Assembly (NCBI GenBank): GCA_963978905.1
Contig: OZ022260.1
Span: forward strand, 7,801,725 to 7,865,724
Source of the DNA: Trichostrongylus colubriformis
Taxonomy: Eukaryota > Nematoda > Chromadorea > Rhabditida > Trichostrongylidae
Reading direction: 5' to 3'
Length of the DNA: 64,000 bases
Part shown: in pieces, positions 34,848-45,575 of the stretch
Layout of the letters: each line of letters opens with the position of its first letter
Position numbering within the stretch: position 1 is the stretch's first letter
Translations under genes and position numbers: made by a program
Notes under the pieces: generated by a model
What the model was told of the DNA's origin: nothing
Databases searched by the model: none
The model's input: the letters and a program-made list of their open reading frames with translations, nothing else

Positions 34848-34951
34848 TTCTGAATGAGTCCCGTCCGACACCGAAGCTTTTGCCCATAACTCAGCATCCT
34901 AATAGTAACTTTCGCATCGCGGGCTGCGGCGATAATCAGCAGCTATCAAAC
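34848..34951 (+). repeat. tRNA-like repeat fragment
   Basis: GAGTCCCGTCCGACACCGAA and CCCATAACTCAGCATCCTAA, then GCGGGCTGCGGCGATAATCA. It is the inverted partner of 34246-34345 within the same insertion. Confidence 0.65.
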
Positions 34952-35235
34952 AAGATTTTATTTTTTTCCGCATTTGGCTTTGTTTCGGATGTGATTTTGA
35001 AGAACACCTTTGGATCTGCTCATGCTCAGAGCTACAAAGAGTATGCGTTACAGTAAGTGGATTAAAATAGCCCTTTTGAAGAATTTCTTTTCACTCCTTT
35101 TTAGCATTCGTAGAGCCGCTCCGCTAGAATGAAAGTCACTTTATGTTTCATGTAGGTACCCCCATACGATGGAGAAAACCGTTATCCAAAAGCGTGTTAT
35201 GACCTGAAACACCTTCCTCGTAAGCACTCACAGTT

Positions 35236-35862
35236 AGCAGTGAGCTAGCCCAGGTGCCGATCCACGCACCAGTGATGTATGCGAAAGCTCGTCCATGATA
35301 GCGCACCATAAAAATGTATGCCCTCACACCGCCAGTGAGGGCATACATTTTATCATTCCAAAAATCTGAGTACTCGTAAATTTCATCGCCAAGCGCGCTA
35401 AAAATCGGCTTTCAACGCGGCTAGCTTCTCTTTATACTTCGCACACATATTTTTCCTTTTTTTTTTTGAGCAGCCAGGCTATTTGTCCATTACTTCTGTC
35501 TGAGAGAGGGTTCGAGTTTGCTCTTCAGATCACTCAGCTACCGACATAACCGCTGATCCTCTCTTGCCCAAGCGGTCGACATCCTGTCTATTAGCTCTAG
35601 AGGTCAAGTAAGTACACGAAGGGTTACCACCGAAATGACAATGTTTAGGAGCAAGCTCACCTTGTACTTTCACTCAGCATGGTGAGTTCCATGAGTACTA
35701 ATCTAGCTGTTTACAAATTACCCTTGTACTTCTAATGCGTACATTCTTCCCAATGAAAAGGTCTGAGGGCACGAGAGCCACGGAATACGTGAACTATTGT
35801 CTCTGTCAACTTAATTAGGCTCGGCACTGTAAACGTTTTTCTTCGATTTCCGTGGTGGAACA
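35236..35862. other. unassigned sequence
   Basis: A short perfect palindrome (AAATGTATGCCCTCAC and inverse, 35312-35349) is present; otherwise no gene or element is supported. Confidence 0.35.
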
Positions 35863-36770
35863 TTTTGTTGTCGGAAAAGATTTTTCGTTTTTTTAGAACG
35901 CACTTCTCCCGCCCAAAATGCTTTTCAAAGCTCTTCTTTAAGTATACATGTGATACAAGTTCTAACGCATCTATAGGTACTATTGTCTTTCATCTTCCGG
36001 ATATTCTTTTTTTGGCGGAATAGATTTATCGGAGTGTGTCCAAGTATGTCTAAGTATGTCTAAATTTCGAAGAAAGGAGTCAAAGATTCTGCTGACCGGT
36101 GAGGGCGCCCGTTGGGGTCGACAACGAACGATTGTGGGAGCTGATTAAATTGAATTCACGCCAAATTACGCGTGAATTCAGTAGCAGAAGCCTTTGATGT
36201 ACACTTCAGCACTATCGCTGATCACCTACATCGATTGGGTAAGGTGAGCAAGTTGACCCAGTGAGTACCTCACGAAGTCACAGAGCGTGGCCGCCAACGA
36301 CGGGTTGTGGTGGCAGGTCAGTTGCTCTCTTACAAACGCACAGATAGCTGGTTGACGTCCATCGTTACAGGGAATGAGAAGTTGTGTGTGTACGTCAACA
36401 AGAAGCAGACTAGGGTGTGGATTGATAAGGGCGAGCAGCGTGAGACGCAGCCGAAGCTACATATCCACTCGCCAAAGGGTATGTCTTTGCATCTTCGAAG
36501 AAATCATCCACTACGAGCTGCTGCCCCGCAACACCACGCTAATATCAGACCTATACCGTCATCAGCTGGATAGATGTGCCACGAAAATCGCAGAGAAGCG
36601 TTCGAAACATGGTACGATCCGTTTCTTACACGACAATGCTCGCCCACATATTGCAAAAGTGACGCGCCAGATAATTCTCGAACTTGGTTGGGGATCTACT
36701 TCGAGGAAAAGAGCTCAGCGACGGAGAGGAGAAAAGCTCAGCGACGGATAGGACATTGGCTATATCATCC
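35863..36770 (+). pseudogene. mariner relic, same family as 60615-61344
   Basis: The 5' non-coding part matches that of the 60.6-kb element (TATACATGTGATACAAG..., CGCATCTATAGGTA). Transposase pieces in broken frames: NSRQITREFSS (36150), ADHLHRLGKVSKLTQ, then VTGNEKLCVYVNKKQTRVWI (first catalytic Asp replaced by Asn), HYELLPRNTTLISDLYRHQL, and LHDNARPHIAKVTRQIILEL (second Asp). The last part with the third Asp is lost. Confidence 0.8.
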
Positions 36771-37836
36771 ACAAATAATGTAAGCAGATGATCATGATTT
36801 GAATGAGATGCGATATCGGTATGTGGACGCGAATGAGAGCGCGAAAATTAGGGTATTATCGGTACCGTACATGTGTACTTAGCCCTCAACTATGTAGTTC
36901 ACACAAGTGTGTTCCAATTTTTTATTGATTGAGAATCCTAAATGTCTCGCGAGAACTACTTTCAGAGGAGTCCCTCGAAACTCCTGGAATCGTGTGCTAC
37001 AGAGCTCTATTGCATGAATAACGTTAAGAATTCTGGATATTTTTTCTGCATCAATTCTCTTTTCAATACAAGTATAGGGCTCACCGATTTTCGATCTGTG
37101 TATAACTTCAGTACCTGGAGAAGTTCGCCAAATACAATCGGTAAACGAAGCTGGTCCCTGAAAAATTTTTCATATTGTTAGCCTTGAAGTGCACTTCTGA
37201 TGCGGTCCCACAAATCACTGGAGTGGCCATGAAAGGGAACGTAAGAAGAAATCTCATCGTTGCGCACTTGCGACGCGTGTCGGCGCGATGCTCTGTACAA
37301 TAGCTCTTCAATCGAAACAAATTCACTCATCACTTCGCCAGCACCTTTCGCGCTTTCAAATGCTTGACGCCTTGGAGATGAAATGAGAGCTGTTTTTCAT
37401 ATCCATTATCAGCTAGGCTGCTATCTACCTAGAAGCACTTGCGACTCCATTAATTATACTTGCTTATATTCTACCATAACTAATGCATCCTGAACCTCAT
37501 ACTTATTTCCGTCGAAATTGTTTGTATTAATTCAAAACCGGCATACCTTTTTCTAAAAATGTTATTCTATCTTTCCGTTTCTTTCAGGACAATAGCAGGA
37601 TTTGCTACGTTGTTTGTTGTGCTGGCAAAAGTCAACGAGAGCAGGGTCACCCACAGGAGAGCAATGGTGGCTGCCCATCGCTCGCTTCGTCGCCGCGCAA
37701 TGATTGTCACGTCAGACCAACGCGCGCCGCCAGTGCACCGTGGTGTGTTTTTCCGTGGAACCAAGGCAGGGAACATCATTTAGCACTAACCATTCATACA
37801 GAACGACCCGCCACAATGTCTTCGTTTCTTTCTTAC
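36771..37836. other. unassigned sequence with ambiguous open frames
   Basis: No repeat identified. At 37567-37779 both strands are open. The minus frame has a hydrophobic stretch (WAATIALLWVTLLSLTFAST) that could be a membrane segment; the plus frame follows a good acceptor (TTTCTTTCAG, 37588). I cannot choose between them. Confidence 0.3.
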
Positions 37837-37956
37837 TTCGGCCCTTCACAACAATCACATTGTAGACGTGTACTGTCGTTCGCTCTCCTATATGAGCCAC
37901 ACTGAGCAATCGAAATGTGATGGTAGAGTCGTCACCTAAATTGTGTAAATTCACTG
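37837..37956 (-). CDS. possible internal exon, beta-rich domain
   Basis: Bounded by an acceptor GATTACAG (37964-37957) and a donor GTAAGA (37836-37831). The 120-bp exon encodes VNLHNLGDDSTITFRLLSVA then HIGERTTVHVYNVIVVKGR, an alternating hydrophobic pattern that suggests beta strands. The family is not recognised and I found no certain neighbouring exon. One downstream acceptor (GGTTAG, about 37784) would add MLNDVPCLGSTEKHTTVHWR before a stop. Confidence 0.4.
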
Positions 37957-37964
37957 CTGTAATC

Positions 37965-38750
37965 TTGCCTCCAACACAAGGAGACGGTGTATGGCTCTGT
38001 TTTCGCGACTACGTGAACACCAGCAGAGCCATTCTTCTCGTCGGCAAACCGTGTTGACCGAGTGTGATTGCGCAAGTGGGCGCGTAACCGCCACACATCA
38101 CAGATCCACGTGGCTTTGATTGGCTCGTGATGTGCGTCGAACGTTCACCACGGAAATCATAAATAGTAGCCGGTTTACTAGTGGGGTTTTGATCACTTCA
38201 TCTTGTTTTTTCTTCCATCCCTCTATGCTGAGCACCTATGCTTTCATTTTCATTGATCGACCGATTTATCCATACCGATGTCTTCGAGCCGGATCCCTTT
38301 TGTGATTGCAATGAAACGCGGTCTCTCAGAAATTTGAGCTTCTGAAATCCAACAAAAATCTAAAACTCACTTTCATAGCAATGAAACGTTCCGATTTCGT
38401 TGGGCATGTGTGGCACAACACTTCCGATATCCTTATTGGAAATCATCACTACTATCTTGTGAGGAAGGAGGTCTTTTATGCGATTCATCAGATGTTGTTG
38501 GTTTTTGAGCGGGATTGTCCCATTCTAAATTGGCTTATTATAGTAGTGTAGGAAATCTTATAGACAGTTGGTGATATGCTTCGCGTGTTTGAGAAAAGAC
38601 AGTGTCTAATGTGTAAGAAACGCACTCTTCAGCAGATTGTAGAAGGTACCTCTTGGGTGCAAAGTATCAAGAAGGCACTATATAGGTTGAACGCCTGGGT
38701 GGTAGTTTCCCCAAGAGCGCGTCTTGAGCTGCATATGACTGCCGCTGATC
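37965..38750. other. unassigned sequence
   Basis: No supported gene or repeat beyond weak similarity of 38160-38290 to the repeat near 44100-44200. Confidence 0.3.
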
Positions 38751-38759
38751 CCAAATCCG

Positions 38760-38977
38760 GGCGTGTGTACCCTTATGTCAGGATTTTCGCACCGCGGCAT
38801 GTCGCAAGCGAAGCATGTTGTTGGGTCCCGAAACGATTACAAGACAACTGGTATCGCACCCCTGGCATTGCTGTGTAGTCGTTTTGAGACCCAACTACCG
38901 CAACGCGCATAGCTCGCACACACTGCGTCGCACGCCGCTTCCAGTCGAGCGAAAATCCTGACATAGGGGTGCACACC
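38760..38977. mobile_element. Mutator-type element with 9-bp duplication
   Basis: Ends GGCGTGTGTACCCTTATGTC and inverse GACATAGGGGTGCACACC. Flanks CCAAATCCG (38751-38759) and CCGAATCCG (38978-38986) differ at one base. Half of a sister element is at 47946-48036. Confidence 0.8.
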
Positions 38978-39098
38978 CCGAATCCGCGTCTGCGTCACTG
39001 TGCTACGCGCGCGAAGACTTGTCCGCGGTCAAAATGGGTGAGCAGAAAAAGACACAATTTTTCATGATTGTGTTGTTTCCTCCACCACTACCTTACTA

Positions 39099-39982
39099 TT
39101 AGGTTGATTCATAATAAATCGGACAAATGGTAGTGATGATTTCTAGAGATCATAACTCAGCAAGAGTTGCAAAAATGGACGCGCGAAACCGTTGGAATGA
39201 GTATGAAAAGCACTTCAAAGTACCGCAAAATAATCACTCCAAAGTAGTTTCATTCCGCCACCATGCTGCACGATTTCAAGCCGTCCAAAGACCACATCCG
39301 CAACGTCATACTATTTATATCGCTAACTGGCCAGGAACCCGCGGATATCGGCAGATGTCTGAAAGAAGTTCACAAGGTGCATGCCCCCGCCAGAAGTACA
39401 GTGTACTTATGGCATTCGAAGTTTGCGTCAGGCGACTATTGCTTCGAAGACGAAAACCGCGGTTGGTGGAGCGTATATGGCGTAGAGTACTGGGAGCTGC
39501 TCGATGAAGGTACAACAGTATCCGCCGATGTCCACGTTCGTCAATTACGAGAATTGAAGGCAAATGTCCAAAGTTCGCTACGGCGGCGGTCACATGACTA
39601 CTTCCAGCACGACAACGCGAGACCGCACATTGCAAGATCGACCAAGGCCGAGCTACTGTCGTACAGTTGGACGGTGCTTCCACACCCACCGTACTCCCCA
39701 GACCTGGCCCCTTCAGATTTCCACCTTTTCCCCCACAGCCAACGCCATCTGGACGGCCAAGACTTCAAAACTCGCGACGACATCAAGACGGCACTAGGCA
39801 ACTTCTTCGAGCTCCAGCCTCCGGCCTTCTGGAGCAAGGGCATCCATGATCTGCCTAACCCGTGGCAGAAGGTCATCGATAAAGATGGAGCATATTCCAA
39901 GTGAATCCCAGTTGTCGTTAAAAAGTTGTACGACAATGATTAAAATTTGTCAATTTGTCCGATTTATTATGAATCAACCTAA
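39099..39982 (+). mobile_element. 884-bp internally deleted mariner, copy 1
   Basis: TA-flanked with perfect terminal repeats TTAGGTTGATTCATAATAAA and inverse (about 29 bp). An inverted copy with the same ends and same internal deletion is at 51021-51909. Full-length mariners are about 1.3 kb, so about 400 bp are missing. Confidence 0.92.
39263..39904 (+). pseudogene. mariner transposase with in-frame internal deletion, 213 codons
   Basis: One continuous frame fuses the N-terminal DNA-binding region (DFKPSKDHIRNVILFISLTG ... TVYLWHSKFASGDYCFEDEN) directly to the C-terminal catalytic half (GVEYWELLDEGTTVSADVHV, YFQHDNARPHIARSTKAELL, HPPYSPDLAPSDFHLF). The deletion removes the linker and the first catalytic Asp (the DEKW motif); the second and third Asp are present. 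The product would keep the DNA-binding domain but lack activity. Such truncated proteins can in principle repress relatives by binding ends or forming mixed dimers; that is inference. A further short N-terminal piece (KMDARNRWNEYEKHFK, about 39171) lies upstream out of frame. Confidence 0.8.
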
Positions 39983-40231
39983 TACAAACCAGCACTGGTT
40001 TCATTTTCGGCGGTCCATTATCTTACTCATCGGTATTACATTACTCACTGTAAGCCTGAAATACACGCAATTCCACATACTTCACTGGCAAGCTAACTAT
40101 ATTATATGTATAGTCTCGATGACAGTTATTTGTGGTCTGACTTTGAAAATTTTATGTCAGTTGCCCATTTTAATTTGATGACTGTTGTATTGAAATAGGA
40201 GGTTTTCTATTTTGCTTATAAACTGGTATAC

Positions 40232-40430
40232 CTTGAGAATTTTAGCCTGATGATTCTTCAGGAAATTACGGTGCCTGTTTTTCAGTTCAGTCACTCCGGC
40301 CTCTGAAATTGTCACTCCAGTCACTCCGGCCTTTATCTTTAAAAAACTGAGGTTGGGCTGTATGGGGCCCATCATCGTAGCGAAATCAGTTAAAGAAAAC
40401 TCCATAATTCTAATTTTTCCCTCGAAATCT
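40232..40430 (-). CDS. possible exon, uncharacterised
   Basis: Acceptor GGATGCAG (40438-40431) and donor GTATAC. The frame encodes DFEGKIRIMEFSLTDFATMM, GPIQPNLSFLKIKAG, a doubled VTxxxxxAGVT motif and LKNRHRNFLKNHQAKILK. Same strand as the exon at 40981-41062, but their phases do not fit directly, so an exon between them would be needed. Unknown family. Confidence 0.4.
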
Positions 40431-40980
40431 CTGCATCCAGAAAGAAACACAAAAGGGACAAAGAACTCCGTCAGTTCTATCGCATCAAAAATCTGGAAGA
40501 ACAGCAGCTTCTAAGTTGCCGACGAACCACCAGCGAGGAAGAGCGTAGTTCAGAGTTTCGCGCTGTATGTTAAGTGTTAAATTGATTCCCACTCTGCACC
40601 TCTTCACGTTCTGCCGCCGCTTTGTTCCCAGTGCTCACGCAGCTCCGTCCACGTATGCGAATATCCTACCACGTTCGCGAAATTGTGGAGACTTCCAGTG
40701 ATGATCTCAGCGGGATTTTGTTTTTTCTGCCTGATACTTTGTGGACGATTTCTGAGGTGCAAGAGTTATAGTACATTTGGACTGATCAGTTTGGTCGTTC
40801 GAAAGCTTTTGTGGTTTTCGACCTCAAACTTCGAATGCGCATATCTCCGCTCACAAAAAAAAAGACGATATAGAGATTGAGAACCACATGAAACTTCATA
40901 TTCTTGCCAGCGTCGTCTCAGTGCCTCACTTCATTTGCCACCGATTCGAAATACAACATAAAGTGAAGTGGTGGTCTCAC

Positions 40981-41062
40981 TTGCTGGATCATTCTCCGAA
41001 TAACGCCATATCAACGGTCGATCCAGTACTCGCCAAACCATTGGATTTTTCGCAATAATCTC
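40981..41062 (-). CDS. possible exon, uncharacterised
   Basis: Bounded by a strong acceptor (CCTGTTTCAG) and a GTGAGA donor. Encodes EIIAKNPMVWRVLDRPLIWR then YSENDPA. Rich in Trp and Arg. Possibly in the same gene as 40232-40430. Confidence 0.4.
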
Positions 41063-41069
41063 CTGAAAC

Positions 41070-42089
41070 AGGTCATGAAATGAGTTTCGACAGTGAGGCT
41101 CGCGTAGTAGGGGTGAAATGTGCTCAAGAGATGCAACTTACTCTAGACATGTCTAGTAGTATTGATTGCGACTTCTTAGAGAGTCTAAATGGTGGCCGTG
41201 GTAAGGTTATGGCCGATCGTACGCTGTGGAGGAACATGCACAGCAACACGAGCAAAACCAATGTCAACATCGTAAAGAGAAAATGTTTGAATAATTCGTG
41301 CTCCAGCAGGTTATTGCTACTTGTTGAGTGAGCACACGGGACACCTATAAACAAAAATAAGCAGATTCTGCCTTTGAATCAGATGTCATGTGTCGTTTAT
41401 GACAGAGGAGCCAGAGGCCACGTTCAAACATGGATGAGGGACCTCAATGAGGGTCTATTGGGATGGAAAAAGGGGAGGAGATAGTGACAGGAATAAAACT
41501 AATAGAAAAATCCTTAACATGACCTAAACATTCTTAGCTTGTAAGGCGATCAATAAATCTGAAAAAGGCCGTCGATCGATAATCACACTTCTACTCGGTA
41601 AGATCATCGGTCGACGACCATTGACAACTGTAGCGTAACTGCAACATCATTTTTGGTAGGGGATCGGAGGGGTGGTTGCTCATACCTAGGGCCAAGTATG
41701 GGTCGAGAAACCTCAGGATGGCGAGGGTTGTACTTTGATTCGGAAACAGGGAAATGTCTTATTCGAAGAGGTCGAGAAATCTTCGACGGTCACCTGCATT
41801 CACTGATAGTGTTCGGGTGGGATACTCTCCAACAAAAAAGTTCGTCAATTAATACTCACGTCAATCTTGCACTAGATGGATGTTATGATTATCGACTGAC
41901 TACCTTTCAGGGAGACCTCTTGGAGGAGTCGTCCAAGGAACTGAAGACCCGTCAGTTTGCTACGGGCCACATGCAAAGTTTCGCACAAAAAAAAGACCTG
42001 ACGATGTAGGGCTCAGGGAGTAAAGCGGCAGCAGTCACATGGTCAAACACGCAGTGTGGAAGCAAGTAAACATTGGGTGCGAAGAACTA
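41070..42089. other. unassigned sequence
   Basis: No supported gene. The stretch ACGGGCCACATGCAAAGTTTC near 41960 resembles the arm of the foldback at 23560-24090, so a remnant may lie here. Confidence 0.3.
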
Positions 42090-43425
42090 ACAAGGAAGGC
42101 CCATCAGGCCAAGGTGAGCTTTTTCAGAACGGTTTTTTGCATTTTATAGGGTCACATACATGAAGCAAAAAAAACGGTCTCAAATTCGGCTAAATGGTTT
42201 TGGGGGGCCCAGAAAATAGTTGGTGGTTCGATCCCCACTGAGGACAACTTTTTGCAGTTTTCTAGTTTTCATCCATTTATGCTTATGAATGACCAAACGT
42301 GCAAAATGTGTGCAAAATCAATTTTTACTCTACCAGGGAATCTTTATTTAGCGAATGATCTGTCTGGACCTGCCATCGCTCATAACAGGGAAACTAGGCG
42401 TTTTCCCGCGAAGCACGTGTGATATTCATGCTCAGGGGGGCGAACGACCCTGGGTGACAAGTTTTCAGCCCCAACGTGATTTGGACCCAAACTCGAAGAA
42501 GTGGGCGACCACTGGTACCATTTCTACCATAGTAAAGAATTCTCAACGAAAACAGGTCGGTAGTCGATATAAGGAAATATTTGATATCTTTTGCCATCGC
42601 ATGGTGTTGGAAGGTGCAGTTCACTTGGAATGCGTTTATTCTGTACATGCTCCATTGAATTTAATCGAGGCTGGTAGTTGTCCGTTTGTACAAGTAGAGC
42701 AGTGACTATGTGTCCATGCCCATCCCACTGTCCCGAGTTTGGGTCATCTCAATTTGGATAATATTCTGCATTTAGGGCTATTTGGGTCTCTTGAGCACGA
42801 ATATCACACTAGTTTCGCACGGAAACGCCTGGCACGTGTGCTAGGGACGCCGAAGGGTCCAAACACGTTAGCCACTGGAAGCTTGTAAATGCGGTCATTT
42901 CGGTGCACCAGCAACGGAAATTGCAGTCATTTTGCTTGTGCGCGAATAGTATAGCGCTGGACAAAGAAAATCAAGAAAATGCAAAAGCGAAGACGTCGAG
43001 GGGAACCGAACCAACGCCCCCTCCACTGTGCCAATTCCCGTCCTTCTCACTATCCATTCGACCATCCAACCGCTATGAGAGATCTGATCTGTGCATCCCC
43101 TATGAGTTCTCTATGCCTCATTAACCGGTTACCAAAAGTGACTCCACATTTTGGATCCAGTTCGCATCGATTTCGGCGTAGGTTTGAAGGGACTCTTCTA
43201 GTATGCATATACTGAAGGTCACAGCTGGAAAGCCCTGCAACAAATTGGTCAAAAATGCTTCTTTTCAAGTAACTTTTGTCACTCATCTTTTGACCCCCCC
43301 CCCCTCACCAAATCCATTTAGCCGGATTTGAGACCGGTTTTTTGCTTCTTGTATGTGACTCTACAAAATGAAAAAAAAACCGTTTTGAAAAAGCTCACCT
43401 TGACCTTATGAGCCTTCCTTGTAAG
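42090..43425. mobile_element. second member of the giant foldback family
   Basis: Outer arms match each other in inverted orientation (AAGGTGAGCTTTTTCAGAAC, 42112, against 43378-43408; also GGTTTTTTGC and CTCAAATTCGGCTAAATGG). The centre parallels 26450-27060: TGATATTCATGCTCAGGGGG, ACCC(A)AACTCGAA, TTTGTACAAGTAGA(G/A). A tRNA-like GTGGTTCGATCCCCACTGAG lies at 42224, matching GATGGTTCGATCCCTACTGA at 26269. Confidence 0.7.
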
Positions 43426-43689
43426 TGATCTCATGCAATTATGTAAAAGCGAAGTGGATCCTTGGGTCTCCTTAGACTGGTCACTGATTCCGGTATTTCT
43501 TGAGACTCCCGTCAAGTTGGATTGACGGAGGAAAGGGTGGATGGATGAACTTTAGGCGTGAGACCGAGAACATGTTAGCAGATCAACAAAAGGACCAAGG
43601 TACTTGTTGACCTTTTTCAGAGGCTTCATAGTCTATTAGTTTATTGAGGGCTTGAGTTTAAGCGTAGAACTTATATACATTAAAAGACA

Positions 43690-44215
43690 ACATTAGGGGT
43701 AATGTGGTTACGAGAAATCCCTGAAGAAGTCATTTATATGGAAACTATCGGGGTAAGAAGGCTATCTGTGGCAAAATCCCGGCGAAAAAGCGCGTTTCCG
43801 AGCTGTAGAAACGGCGCGACGGATAAGAGCTGCCGCCTTTCGATAATCTACCCCGCCCCCAAGCGACGTGATTCGTGGTCGGCTATGATGAGAGCGGTCA
43901 AGGATATGCGAAGGATTGAAGGTACTTCCTCAGCTTCAGCCTGAAGCCCACTTCAAAAAATGGATGCTGTCGTATTTCCAAACATTCCCATGTGTTTATT
44001 GGCGACATGCCGATGGAAATCTCTTTTGCACTACCCGTCTCTTGATGGGAAGGTCGTCCGCGCCTAGAACCAACGGTAGGAGGGGTACTATTTCTCGGGT
44101 TTTTGGGCATTTCCATCCGTTTTTTCTTCACTATCTTGTTACTAGGCATCTCGACTTTCCCACTACTTCTTCTACTCTTCGTCCGAATTTCTCCTAATGC
44201 TGCCTTTAAAAATGA
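43690..44215 (+). repeat. 530-bp dispersed repeat, copy 1
   Basis: Collinear with 62750-63305: both have AGGGGTAA(T/C)GTGG, AGAAGGCTATCTGTGG, AAATCCCGG(C/T)GAAAA, TATTTCCAAACATTCCC and CGTCCGAATTT(C)C. It is a member of an unclassified family; no terminal repeats or transposase are visible. Confidence 0.7.
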
Positions 44216-44560
44216 GATTGTGATAGGGTTTACGCTATTCGAGCATGAGCTCTGATCAGGTTATTTGAAAGTGTCATATATATGGTGTAACAACATACTA
44301 CTCATGGCCGTACTAATCAAAAGATAGGCGCGAAGGTTGATTGACCACTAAACATCACGCCACGAGATCGGATCTCAATGGCAGCTTATCCACGATCAGG
44401 TTTCGCGGATATTCTGTCATCAGCTCTTTCTGCTCCACATTCTCTACTATTAATCCTGTACTTCAAACAGACGTGACAAAGTGTACTAGAGTCATGAGGC
44501 AGTTAGGTAGTAAAATGACGTGTAACATCGTGTGTTGAATATCCTTTTGTTTGTAGATAC
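44216..44560. other. unassigned sequence downstream of the L-domain exon
   Basis: It would be intron or 3' sequence of the L-domain gene. Nothing else supported. Confidence 0.3.
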
Positions 44561-44958
44561 CTTGATATTCAAGATCAATGTGCTTTTCTCCACCAGCCGC
44601 CTTCACGAGTGCATGCGCTTCTTCGTCGCAAATTTTAAGTCTGCCATTACGACGAATTCGCACTCGTATTCCTTCTTTTGCTTGAACAACCCTTTTCAGT
44701 TTTGGCATTTCTAGCCTGTCTAGGTCTTCGTTGTCCAAAACGTTCATTGCAGGGTCAGGTCCTGAATTATTGTAGAACGTGCAGAGTAGTTCACTCTGTA
44801 ACGAGTTTTTCTATTTGACTCACCGCTAACATCGGGTGTTCCTATTTCTTCAACGTTTTTCAAGTAATGAAATGAACCAAGTCCTTCATTGTATATGATG
44901 TGCAATCGTCCTTGTATAAACTTGGTTTTTAGTAAAACGTCAATGTTACTTGGTATCT
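44561..44958 (-). CDS. receptor L-domain protein, two adjoining exons
   Basis: Exons 44958-44824 and 44761-44561 (minus) are separated by a 62-bp intron with GTGAGTC donor and AATTCAG acceptor. They join exactly in phase (GTTAGC-G plus GACCT gives SGPD). Together they encode about 112 residues with the fold pattern of a receptor L domain (as in insulin and EGF receptors): first half IQGRLHIIYNEGLGSFHYLK then NVEEIGTPDV, second half LDNEDLDRLEMPKLKRV, IRVRIRRNGRLKICDEE. The repeating LxxI/LxxN ladder and the Cys after the final strand are typical. Nematodes have many secreted or membrane proteins with such domains (the irld families in C. elegans), thought to bind insulin-like or other ligands. 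No kinase domain is visible. The donor after 44561 (GTATCT) shows the gene continues. Confidence 0.65.
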
Positions 44959-44993
44959 CTGAAGAGATTCAAGACTCAACGATTATACATCCA

Positions 44994-45575
44994 CCAGTTG
45001 GGCTGGCGCACACTACTGCGCGCGTCACACATGGAAGCATGCTAAGGCCGCTTTCATACTTTGCGCACCGACGCCGTCACGCGCGTGACGGCGTCAAATC
45101 GACGCCGGTGCGCAAAGTATGAAAGCGGCCTAATTGGGCTCTATCGTACCAATCGATCAGTAGCATCATTCGAACGGTTAGGAGAAACAGGCAGCTCGCA
45201 AAAACGGGAAAAGGAAACAAAATCCCTCCCGTCAATCTGGTCCTTCAGCATAAGTCGATATCGATCAAGCTCATTTTGCATGCTTCCATGAATGATGCGC
45301 CAGTAGTAGTGTACGCCTGCTCAGCTGGTATGCAAAATTCAGGATCTCTGCTGCGACGCAATATTTGAATTTTGCCATTCGCCTTTCCAGGCTCCTTATC
45401 AGCCCTTATAAGTCGCTATCACTTCCGTTCCCTCAACACCGAGTCCCCCTTACCACCCCTTATATCACTTTAAAAATTCAGAGTCCCAGCTTTGCTACGA
45501 CGCGAGGCATCCATTGACCACCACTTGCCTTCCGAGGCTCTTATCAGCCCTTATCAGTTACTATCACTTCCTTTT
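44994..45575 (-). mobile_element. rearranged Helitron relic
   Basis: Begins with the family terminus CCAGTTGGGCTGGCGCACAC, has the inward arm of the palindrome at about 45280-45330, then the 5' core (CTCCTTATCAGCCCTTATAA, CCCAGCTTTGCTACGACGCG). The tandem units, the unique region and the TC end are missing, and an 85-bp MITE sits inside. Confidence 0.7.
45046..45130. mobile_element. 85-bp Harbinger-like MITE
   Basis: Palindrome GGCCGCTTTCATACTTTGCG ... inverse, flanked by TAA on both sides (45043-45045, 45131-45133). The 3-bp TAA duplication and these ends fit PIF/Harbinger. It lies within the Helitron palindrome, so it is the younger insertion. Confidence 0.85.

Larger units (their letters stand above)
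34235..34951. mobile_element. 717-bp insertion with tRNA-like ends and 9-bp duplication
   Basis: Flanked by AAGATTTTA at 34226-34234 and 34952-34960. Terminal inverted sequence ACTATTAGGATGCTGAGTTA reads in from the left and recurs inverted near 34885-34910, followed on the right by about 45 bp more ending in GCAGCTATCAAAC. The related foldback at 25635-28425 gives an uninterrupted site (ATAAGGTTTCATTTTTTTCC, about 27226), which supports a real insertion. Confidence 0.75.
33820..35235 (+). mobile_element. partial copy of the foldback family, split by an insertion
   Basis: Positions 33820-34234 run parallel to 26813-27235 and 34952-35235 parallel to 27236-27500, including the ATAGAGTCA ... 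GTCATTTGGCAT block and the AGAACACCTT(C/T)GGATCTGC block. The break between the two halves is filled by the 717-bp insertion at 34235-34951. Confidence 0.7.

Noticed and set aside
37567..37779. Single-exon gene with a membrane segment
   Set aside because: Both strands are open and a plus-strand acceptor lies within the minus frame; there is no way to choose from sequence alone.
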